Source of the DNA: Candidatus Methanofastidiosia archaeon
Lineage (GTDB): Archaea; Methanobacteriota_B; Thermococci; Methanofastidiosales; NM3
DNA length: 34,070 nt
Assembly: GCA_016930445.1 (NCBI GenBank)
Contig: JAFGGT010000058.1
Span: forward strand, 1-34,070
Direction: 5' to 3'
Shown: in pieces, positions 6,604-13,156 of the stretch
Layout of the letters: the number at the start of each line of letters is the position of its first letter
How positions within the stretch are numbered: the first letter of the stretch is position 1
The notes under the pieces: generated by a model
Seen by the model: the letters and a program-made list of their open reading frames with translations, nothing else
Database searches by the model: none
What the model was told of the DNA's origin: nothing
Made by a program: the position numbers and the translations under genes

Positions 6604-8451
6604 TCAGATTGATTGTTGTTTAAAAAACTTACGCCTATATATAACGAAGGCCCCCAGTGTCACGAAAAGGCCTGAAACGAAGCCTATGCCGAACATCACT
6701 GGGTCGTCAAGGAGCCCTCCACCATCATCCTCCTGAGGGTTCTTTCCTTGCCCGTCATCATCTGAGGCCATGAGGAATTTGAATGCGTTGGCTATTCCCT
6801 CCGAGTACTTATAGTATATTATGGCGTTGACCAGCTCCCCATTGCCCTCGAAGACTGATGCGAACTCGTAGTATGAGATGGAGAGGATAGGTATGATGCC
6901 ATTGGCCCTCTGCTCCTCTATGGCGACCGCGGCCTTTTCCTTTGCCCTCCCCAACCTGGACTCCAAGACGTCACTACCGGCAGAGTACAGCTCGATTGCG
7001 ACCGATGAGCGCGTCTTGCTCTCTATGGCATTGAAGAGCGCTGCCGCATAGTTCTCATCGTTGAACTCGCTGAACGCGCTCTCCAAGAGGTCGCTTGCAT
7101 CCGAGAGCAGGCTGCTCGAGGAGATAAGGTCCGATGCGTATATGTAGGTGAGATTTGCATCGTTCAAGATTATCTCGGTGTCGTCCTTTAGCTGCTCGAT
7201 CTCGATCGATTCGCCTTCCGAGCTTCTTTCGCTCACGGTCAGCCAGAAGTCGCTTGTCCTGGCCCTTTCGACAGAGAACGCGAGATTGTAGAGCGCCTCG
7301 GCTTCCTTGTTCCAGACAAGCCGCAACTTCGCAATGTCCAGATATTCCAATGCCTCGAAAGACCTCTCCTGGGCGGCTGAGAACGCCTCGAGGGATGAGT
7401 AGCCCGCGATCGAAGTGGCCTGGTCCTTGACAGCCCCATTCACGTCCTTAATATAGGCTTCAGCATCATTGAACAGCTGAGAGATGACCTGGCTGTCCTC
7501 GCCCGAATCCAGATAATCCAATGCGTAGCGTACATAGGTGTAGGATATCCTTGCTTGGAAGATGTATGACATCGCAGTGTAGTACATGTCCTCTTCGATT
7601 GCCCCCTCTGCCGCGGAAAGCCTCTCGTCGGCCATGTCCACATAGGCCTGTAGGTCTTCGCGGATGCTATCCGATATGGCAGAATCTTGAATGGAACTCG
7701 AGACATCCTCCTTGAGCTGCCTTGTCAGCACAATCTCCTCGTTCACATCCTCTGAGAAGAACGAGGTGTCTATCACTATGTCGCCAGAGTATTCCTCCGT
7801 CTCATATAGCATGCCAGTGAATTCGAACACGGCATCCTGTATGTCTGTCACTTCCTTTACGGACATGCCCCAGTTCTCTGGCGCGTATGTCGTGAGGTCT
7901 ATCTGCTGGTCATCGTGCGTCACCACTGATTGCCCCTCGGGCACTAGGAAGGTCTCTATGCCAAACTCGCTTGCGGCCTCCGCCTTTTCGTATATGCCTC
8001 CGACCGGCCCTACGGTGCCGTCTGGATTGATCATCCCCGTCATCATTACCTTAGGGTCCACTTCCCAGCCGTTCAGAGCGGCAACTGTGGCAACTGTGAG
8101 TATGGCACCGGCAGAAGGTCCTCCTATGACGGAGGATATGGAGGATATCGAGTAGTAGAAGTTGTACTGGTAGAGGTCTACGCCAGCGATCTCCGATGCG
8201 ACGGTGGCGGCAAGCCTGGCAGAGGCCTGCGTATCTATCTCTGAGAGAGGCCATGTCTCGACGAATATGGAGCCATCGCCCTCGGAGATGCTTATGGACA
8301 TCTCGCTGATCACGCCGACATACCCATCCTCTGTCTCTCTCACTGCCGGGGCGTGGACCGTGACAGTGTAGTCAAAGGATTGGGAAGACACTGAAAGCGG
8401 CGCTATCAATAAAACCATGAGGAATAATATTGCACTGATCCTTCTTATCAT
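6604..8451 (-). CDS. Exported, membrane-anchored Lon-like (S16) serine protease
   Basis: A 615-residue protein with an N-terminal signal peptide (MIRRISAILFLMVLLIAPLS), an S16 protease domain, a long helical region and a C-terminal membrane anchor followed by RRKFFKQQ. The catalytic serine is in GGPSAGA (Ser113) and the lysine in GGIYEKAEAA (Lys156); their 43-residue spacing equals that of the Lon Ser-Lys dyad. There is no AAA+ domain, so it does not unfold substrates with ATP. The protease domain matches the archaeal COG1750-type exported proteases. Residues of about 220-560 are helical with alanine-rich, TPR-like pairs, possibly for substrate binding. The start at 8451 is chosen over an upstream in-frame ATG at 8481 because a GGAG motif precedes it by 9 bases and the TATA box at 8498-8505 predicts transcription to begin near 8475. 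Confidence 0.88.
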   Translation of the reverse strand: MIRRISAILFLMVLLIAPLSVSSQSFDYTVTVHAPAVRETEDGYVGVISEMSISISEGDGSIFVETWPLSEIDTQASARLAATVASEIAGVDLYQYNFYYSISSISSVIGGPSAGAILTVATVAALNGWEVDPKVMMTGMINPDGTVGPVGGIYEKAEAASEFGIETFLVPEGQSVVTHDDQQIDLTTYAPENWGMSVKEVTDIQDAVFEFTGMLYETEEYSGDIVIDTSFFSEDVNEEIVLTRQLKEDVSSSIQDSAISDSIREDLQAYVDMADERLSAAEGAIEEDMYYTAMSYIFQARISYTYVRYALDYLDSGEDSQVISQLFNDAEAYIKDVNGAVKDQATSIAGYSSLEAFSAAQERSFEALEYLDIAKLRLVWNKEAEALYNLAFSVERARTSDFWLTVSERSSEGESIEIEQLKDDTEIILNDANLTYIYASDLISSSSLLSDASDLLESAFSEFNDENYAAALFNAIESKTRSSVAIELYSAGSDVLESRLGRAKEKAAVAIEEQRANGIIPILSISYYEFASVFEGNGELVNAIIYYKYSEGIANAFKFLMASDDDGQGKNPQEDDGGGLLDDPVMFGIGFVSGLFVTLGAFVIYRRKFFKQQSI

Positions 8452-8497
8452 GTCATCATTCTCCATTACAGAAACAATCATAGATTAATAAACTAGA

Positions 8498-8505
8498 GTA
8501 TATAC
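8498..8505 (-). promoter_or_regulatory. TATA box of the Lon-like protease gene
   Basis: GTATATAC lies about 50 bases upstream of the chosen start at 8451. Initiation about 25 bases downstream would fall after the alternative ATG at 8481, which is why the shorter protein is preferred. Confidence 0.45.
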
Positions 8506-8562
8506 GCTTTTTCCATTTTCATGCCCAATTTACACCCAAATGCCTTTCGGCAGAAGAGAATG

Positions 8563-8599
8563 AAAATAAGAAGAAAAGAGATCTCCGGATTCCGAGATC
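8563..8599 (-). terminator. Hairpin plus T-rich tract after GAPDH
   Basis: On the minus strand, GATCTC (8594-8599) and GAGATC (8580-8585) form a stem overlapping the stop codon of the GAPDH gene, with GG/CC extending it. It is followed by a T-rich tract (TCTTTTCTTCTTATTTTC). Archaeal termination relies mainly on the T tract. Confidence 0.45.
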
Positions 8600-9623
8600 A
8601 GACATAGATCTTCTTGTCCTTGGCTATCCCCAGAACCTGGTCGGTCCCATAGATCGCCTTCATCTTGTCCGTCTCCAACCCGCACATAGCCTTGATGCAA
8701 TCTATGTTCTCGGGGACCACTATGGACTCCTGATGCACGTTGGCCATCACGTAGACGTATTCACCCACCACATCCAGGGGTTCATCCCAGATGAAAAGCT
8801 CCGGCATATCGTACCTTATCCTGAAATCGCGATAGTATTCGGCTATGAGAGCGGTATCGCCATAACCCTCCTTGCCCTTGCCGACGACTATTCTGGGCGT
8901 GCCGTTCAAGAGGTCTATGACCTCGTCCCTTGATGTCCTCTCCTTGAGCTTGATCCTAAGCGTATGGACGTGGGAAAGTGTGTGCGGGACCGCCACTGCC
9001 ATCGAATAAATGTTGATATGCGGCATGACAGTCTTCACATCGGGACCATGATGGGAGACCCCGAGCACAGGTTTCACGGCATTTATCGGACCCTTCTTGG
9101 ACTCCTTCGGGTCTGCTGCCCTTCTGATAAGGGAAACGAACACATCATCGACACCGAAGGCATTGTCGAATGTGGATATGAGCCTGGAGAGGCCCGTAGT
9201 GTTGCAAGACACCACCCTGGCCTTGTCCCTTCCGACCGCCTCGCCATAATTGGCCAGTGATGAAAATGAGAATCCGGTGAGGTCATGGCTCTCACCACCC
9301 TCAACGATGACCTTAACATTGTTCTTGTCATAGATCGGCATGTTCTGCGCAGGGATGTTAGATGACGTTGCGTCAACGATTATGTCCGCATCGGAACAAA
9401 GGTCCTCGAAGTTGCCGGCAACATCGAAACCCCTGTCCTTGAACTCCTGGGACTTGTCACCTATGGTGTAGATTGGAAAATGCCTCTCCCTCGCCAGGTC
9501 CATCTTAACAGCATATGAACGGCCAGAGACACCGACCACTTCCATGCCCTTGGAGCCCTTGACACCGTCAGCAACCCTTCTACCGATAGTTCCGTAACCT
9601 ACAATACCGACTTTTATGGTCAT
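8598..9623 (-). CDS. gap: Archaeal type II glyceraldehyde-3-phosphate dehydrogenase
   Basis: A 341-residue protein of the typical length for archaeal phosphorylating GAPDH, a cytosolic enzyme of glycolysis/gluconeogenesis that interconverts glyceraldehyde 3-phosphate and 1,3-bisphosphoglycerate using NAD(P). The N-terminal Rossmann motif is VGIVGYGTIGRRVADG. The active-site cysteine is Cys140 in VVSCNTTGLSR, the archaeal signature differing from the bacterial SCTTN. HHGPDVKTVMPHINIYSMAV and EYVYVMANVHQESIVVPENID are also family-typical. The start is supported by GGTGA 4 bases upstream and a TATA element (CTTATATG, about 9655-9662). It is divergent from deoC and probably monocistronic, with a terminator-like hairpin at its end. 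Confidence 0.97.
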   Translation of the reverse strand: MTIKVGIVGYGTIGRRVADGVKGSKGMEVVGVSGRSYAVKMDLARERHFPIYTIGDKSQEFKDRGFDVAGNFEDLCSDADIIVDATSSNIPAQNMPIYDKNNVKVIVEGGESHDLTGFSFSSLANYGEAVGRDKARVVSCNTTGLSRLISTFDNAFGVDDVFVSLIRRAADPKESKKGPINAVKPVLGVSHHGPDVKTVMPHINIYSMAVAVPHTLSHVHTLRIKLKERTSRDEVIDLLNGTPRIVVGKGKEGYGDTALIAEYYRDFRIRYDMPELFIWDEPLDVVGEYVYVMANVHQESIVVPENIDCIKAMCGLETDKMKAIYGTDQVLGIAKDKKIYV

Positions 9624-9772
9624 AAAATCACCAAATTATCGCTATCTGTATCTCATATAAGCTTATTGGTAAAAGTAGTTCATTGTTTGGCCCATTTTAA
9701 AGATTATGGTACCATCCATCCAAAAATGTTGATAATCCGATCCAGTGGTGAGAAAGCCTGGACCGTGGAAAC

Positions 9773-9785
9773 AATTTTAAGTTTA
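9773..9785 (+). promoter_or_regulatory. TATA element for deoC
   Basis: AATTTTAAGTTTA lies about 25 bases before ATG 9804, predicting a leaderless transcript and supporting the shorter DeoC start. Confidence 0.45.
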
Positions 9786-9803
9786 GATGATGCCAATACC
9801 TTC

Positions 9804-10469
9804 ATGGAAATATCGCCTGAAGAGCTGGCAAGCATCATAGACCATACGCAGCTGCACGCAGACTCGTCAAAGGAGGACATTCAAAGGTTGACTGACGAGG
9901 CAAAGCGATATGGATTTGGCTCGGTGTGCGTAAATCCGTTCTGGGTGTCCACGGCCAGGGAATATTTGAAGGGAACGGACATAGGCGTGGTCTGCGTTGT
10001 GGGGTTCCCTCTTGGCCAGAACAGGCCAGAATCCAAGTTCGAGGAAGCCAGTGCAGCCATAGACGAGGGTGCGACAGAGCTCGATATGGTGATCAACATC
10101 GGGGCACTGAAATCCCAGATGTTCGGCGTTGTTGAGAGCGAGATAAGGCAGATAGCCGATCTTGGCGTCCCTGTAAAGACGATAATAGAGACCTGCTATC
10201 TCCTGCCAGAGGAGAAGATAATGGCCTGTGAGCTCTCCATGAGGGCGGGGGCGAGTTTCATCAAGACATCGACCGGCTTCGGTACCTATGGGGCGACGCG
10301 AGAGGACGTGTCCCTGATAAGGCATATCGTTGGTGAGAGGATGAAGATCAAGGCAGCAGGCGGAATATCCAGTTGGGAAAGGACAAAGGAACTCATAGAG
10401 GCCGGCGCAGACAGGATCGGCGCGTCAAAGAGCATACAGATATTGGAAGAGCTCAAGAATGCTCAATAG
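9804..10469 (+). CDS. deoC: Deoxyribose-phosphate aldolase
   Basis: A 221-residue TIM-barrel class I aldolase that reversibly splits 2-deoxyribose 5-phosphate into glyceraldehyde 3-phosphate and acetaldehyde. Family motifs in order: SIIDHTQLHADSSKEDI, VCVNPFWV, VVGFPLGQN, ELDMVINIGAL (catalytic Asp), VKTIIETCYL, and FIKTSTGFG with the Schiff-base lysine Lys154, then KAAGGI near the C-terminus. The frame is open upstream to 9666, but the family starts just before the IDHT motif and a TATA element sits 25 bases upstream, so ATG 9804 is chosen. Neighbouring GAPDH handles the same triose phosphate. In archaea DeoC may serve nucleoside degradation or pentose supply. It overlaps the convergent DHH gene by 7 bases. 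Confidence 0.95.
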   Translation: MEISPEELASIIDHTQLHADSSKEDIQRLTDEAKRYGFGSVCVNPFWVSTAREYLKGTDIGVVCVVGFPLGQNRPESKFEEASAAIDEGATELDMVINIGALKSQMFGVVESEIRQIADLGVPVKTIIETCYLLPEEKIMACELSMRAGASFIKTSTGFGTYGATREDVSLIRHIVGERMKIKAAGGISSWERTKELIEAGADRIGASKSIQILEELKNAQ

Positions 10470-11866
10470 ATGCCCACTGTCCTAAAGAACATCTTCTTTA
10501 TCGCCTCGCCCACAAGACTCTTCAGTATCTCCTTGTCATCGACCATCCCAAATATCCCCAATGGTATCTTGGCAGCTGCGGATGCCATGTGGCCTCCGGC
10601 AGAACCTATCGATCCAAATGCCTTATCCATGGCCTGTCCAAGGTTCAGCTTGACATCCTTGGTCCTGGCAGATATGTAAAGGGCGTCTTTGAGCATGCCA
10701 TAGACAAGGACCGTTTTAGCCCCTTCAAGATTAAGAAGGAACTCCGCTGCCTGGGGCAATGAGTCCCTGTTGGAGATGTAACCGACATTCGAGAGCACAT
10801 ACCCGCTCACCACTTCCCTTCCAAGTACGGACTTGCCTATAACATCCAGCACGTCAGGCGAGATGGTGGGGCTCTCGATCTGTGTCAGCACAGATGGATC
10901 GACCTTCGTCTTCAGAATAGAGACGGCATCGACATCGTCCTTCGAGAACTTCCTTTTGAAGTAGTTCGTGTCTGTCATGATGCCGTACATAAGCGCCGTT
11001 GCCAATCTGCTGTCTATATCTATGTCAAGGTCATCAAGATACTGCGTCATTATCGTCGATACGGAACCTATGCTGGTCCTCACATCCTCAAATGCGGCAT
11101 CGAAGTCGCCCATTTTCGGATGGTGATCTATTATGATGTTCGGGTATATGTCTGTGGGCAGTATGCTGGTGTTCGATTCGGAGGAATGGTCCACGAATGC
11201 CAGTCTGTCATAGCCCCTGAGAAGGTACTTTGTAAACTCATCGATGTGTATGAGATCGATGTTCAGAAGATTGACGAACACCTTGTTCTGCTGATGCCCG
11301 ATCTCCCCGCCATAGAGTATGTCGCAGCTCAGGCCCCTGCTTTCCGCAATGAGCTTAAGTGCCATGCCGGATGCGATTGAATCTGGATCGGGATTATCAT
11401 GAAGTATGATGCCCAGGCGCTCGCCCTTTGTAAGGGCCCCCTTGATGCCCCTGACCCGCTCGAGCCGCTCCATCGAATCCAAGCTGTTTATCGCCTGTTC
11501 CGCAAGGGCGGCCTGTGGGATGACCACGACATCGGCACCGTTATGCTTCAGCTCATCCAGGTCCTTTACGGAAAAGCCCCTGGCAATAATGTAAGACTCG
11601 GGATTGAGCTCGGATATATGGTCGATAAGCTTTAGATTTATGTCGCTGTGATTGGTCATCACGAAGGACACCCTAGCTTTCTCTATTACCCTCTGGACCT
11701 GGGCAGATGGCGAAAAGAAATCGCCTTCTACGACGCTGAAGCCTCGATCCAATAGATCCCTGACCTTCTTAGGGTCCTTCTCGATTATATAAAGCTCCTG
11801 ATCCCGATCCTTGAGGATGTTCGCTATCGCATAGCTGACCAGGCCAGATCCTAAAATAAGATACAT
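10463..11866 (-). CDS. RCK_N (TrkA-N) domain fused to DHH-DHHA1 phosphoesterase
   Basis: A 467-residue protein. Residues 1-125 form a Rossmann-fold RCK_N domain (MYLILGSGLVSYAIANIL, acidic YIIEKDPKK, VVEGDF) like the NAD-binding part of K+ channel regulators. Residues of about 150-330 form the DHH domain: HDNPDPDSIASG (His156, Asp160, Asp162), AFVDHS (Asp226) and IIDHHP (Asp247-His249), the Mn2+ ligands. The C-terminal DHHA1 domain contains FGSIGSAGGHMASAAAKIP. This three-domain fusion is known among archaea. The DHH part resembles phosphodiesterases acting on short or cyclic nucleotides (pApA, c-di-AMP, nanoRNA), so a nucleotide- or redox-sensing phosphodiesterase is likely; the substrate is inferred only. 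It is divergent from the coiled-coil gene and convergent with deoC. Confidence 0.88.
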   Translation of the reverse strand: MYLILGSGLVSYAIANILKDRDQELYIIEKDPKKVRDLLDRGFSVVEGDFFSPSAQVQRVIEKARVSFVMTNHSDINLKLIDHISELNPESYIIARGFSVKDLDELKHNGADVVVIPQAALAEQAINSLDSMERLERVRGIKGALTKGERLGIILHDNPDPDSIASGMALKLIAESRGLSCDILYGGEIGHQQNKVFVNLLNIDLIHIDEFTKYLLRGYDRLAFVDHSSESNTSILPTDIYPNIIIDHHPKMGDFDAAFEDVRTSIGSVSTIMTQYLDDLDIDIDSRLATALMYGIMTDTNYFKRKFSKDDVDAVSILKTKVDPSVLTQIESPTISPDVLDVIGKSVLGREVVSGYVLSNVGYISNRDSLPQAAEFLLNLEGAKTVLVYGMLKDALYISARTKDVKLNLGQAMDKAFGSIGSAGGHMASAAAKIPLGIFGMVDDKEILKSLVGEAIKKMFFRTVGIY

Positions 11867-11965
11867 CTAGAGACACACCTTGTCTTTTAAGAATGAAATA
11901 ATTATAAATATTTAACTACTCATGTGTTGGATTTTAGTAAAGGATTGCAAACGCACAATGACAAA

Positions 11966-11975
11966 GTTTAAAAAG
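11966..11975 (+). promoter_or_regulatory. TATA element for the coiled-coil gene
   Basis: GTTTAAAAAG predicts transcription to begin near 11996, downstream of the ATG at 11986 but upstream of the GGGGG motif (12004-12008) and TTG 12016. It therefore supports the TTG start. Confidence 0.4.
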
Positions 11976-12015
11976 GGATGTCATAATGTTATGTCTAATT
12001 CACGGGGGATTCAAT

Positions 12016-12900
12016 TTGGATGACGACTTATTCAAAGAGCTAGGAGAACTTAGAAAGAGGCACCAGGAGCTAAGAGAGTCTTGTGAATCAATGAAAAAAG
12101 AGATCGACGATAGTGTAAATAGAAGGGACGAGAACAACAAAATATTCAAAGAGATGTTGGAAGAGCTTAAGAATGCCAAGATCGAGAGGGACCAAGCGAA
12201 CGACAAGGTCTCAGAGTTCAAGAAGATAAGAGATGAAAAGAGAGATGAGCTTGCAAAGCTCAAGGACGAGCTCAAAGGCATCAAGAAGGATATGACCACC
12301 GACTCTTCGACACCGAATCCTTTCCGTCTGCAGAAAAAGATAGATGAATTGGACTGGAGACTGGAAACTTCTGTTTTACCCCTTAAAGAAGAGAACAAGC
12401 TTATCGGTCAGATTTCCGTCCTTAGAAAGGACCTTGAGAGCAGCAAGCTTTCAAAGGAAGTAAGAGATAAGATGAAGGATCTCAGGGGCAAGATTCACGA
12501 TCTTAGAAAGGAAATAGACGACCTTCATGAGAAAGTAGTCGAGTTTTCTCAGGAATCCGCTAAATTCCACGAGAGGGTGACATACTCATCCCAGAGAGCC
12601 TCAGAGACAAAGAAGATCGCTGACAAGGCTCATCAGGAATTCCTTGCAAAGAAGAAAGAGCTTAACAACAAATATGCTGAACTCCGCGAGATACGCGACA
12701 AGATGAACAACAGCAAAGGTAGAATAACAGAGAAGAAGGCGGAGAAGAAGGCCAAGAGGGTCAAAGAGAAGGAAAAGGAGACCCAAAAGATAATGGATGA
12801 ACTCACCGACCAGGCAAAGGACCTGTACGAGAGATTCAGCAAAGGCGAAAAGCTCACAACAGAGGAATTCAGGATATTACAGGAATCAAATTTCCTTTAA
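12016..12900 (+). CDS. Archaeal coiled-coil protein (COG1340-like)
   Basis: A 294-residue, highly charged protein that is almost wholly coiled coil, broken near residues 95-105 by STPNPF. The heptad-rich segments, KKIDELDWRLETSVLPLKEE in the middle and RFSKGEKLTTEEFRILQE at the end match the uncharacterised archaeal coiled-coil family COG1340, whose members have sometimes been mislabelled as phosphatases. There is no signal peptide, membrane segment or enzymatic motif. A structural or RNA/ribosome-associated role is possible but unproven. I chose TTG 12016 because GGGGG lies 7 bases upstream and the TATA at 11966-11975 places the transcript start after the alternative ATG at 11986. It is transcribed alone and followed by a terminator-like palindrome. 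Confidence 0.8.
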   Translation: MDDDLFKELGELRKRHQELRESCESMKKEIDDSVNRRDENNKIFKEMLEELKNAKIERDQANDKVSEFKKIRDEKRDELAKLKDELKGIKKDMTTDSSTPNPFRLQKKIDELDWRLETSVLPLKEENKLIGQISVLRKDLESSKLSKEVRDKMKDLRGKIHDLRKEIDDLHEKVVEFSQESAKFHERVTYSSQRASETKKIADKAHQEFLAKKKELNNKYAELREIRDKMNNSKGRITEKKAEKKAKRVKEKEKETQKIMDELTDQAKDLYERFSKGEKLTTEEFRILQESNFL

Positions 12901-12935
12901 AAACTGACTCTTTTCCTATTTTATTTAACATATGA

Positions 12936-12964
12936 TTCTATATATAGAAACTCTTCTTTTTTCT
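12936..12964 (+). terminator. Palindrome plus T tract after the coiled-coil gene
   Basis: TTCTATATATAGAA (12936-12949) is a perfect 14-base palindrome followed by TCTTCTTTTTTCTTG. This could terminate the coiled-coil transcript. The remaining sequence to 13095 is AT-rich with no gene that I can see. Confidence 0.35.
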
Positions 12965-13098
12965 TGATAAATTCAGACTAATCTATTCCCAATCAAAATA
13001 AACCCTCCGAATTTTAGATTTTAAAGTAAACTAGAGTTAAGGGAATTGTATTTCTTACAATAGAAAGATATTATTTGATATTTAATTCCAATAAGATA

Positions 13099-13110
13099 AT
13101 ATTTATATAG
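13099..13110 (+). promoter_or_regulatory. TATA element for the DUF373-led operon
   Basis: ATATTTATATAG predicts initiation near 13131-13135, about 25 bases before the TTG start at 13157. It is the only clear promoter seen for the five-gene block to 19979. Confidence 0.45.
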
Positions 13111-13156
13111 CTATCCATCATAGACTTTCTTATAAGCCTCCGGCCGGTGTAGAGCT

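Noticed and set aside
8452-8481. Longer start for the Lon-like protease
   Set aside because: The predicted transcript start is downstream of ATG 8481, and the shorter start has a good GGAG motif and a proper signal peptide.
9666-9803. N-terminal extension of DeoC
   Set aside because: The extra 46 residues do not resemble DeoC, and the TATA element at 9773-9785 lies inside this stretch.
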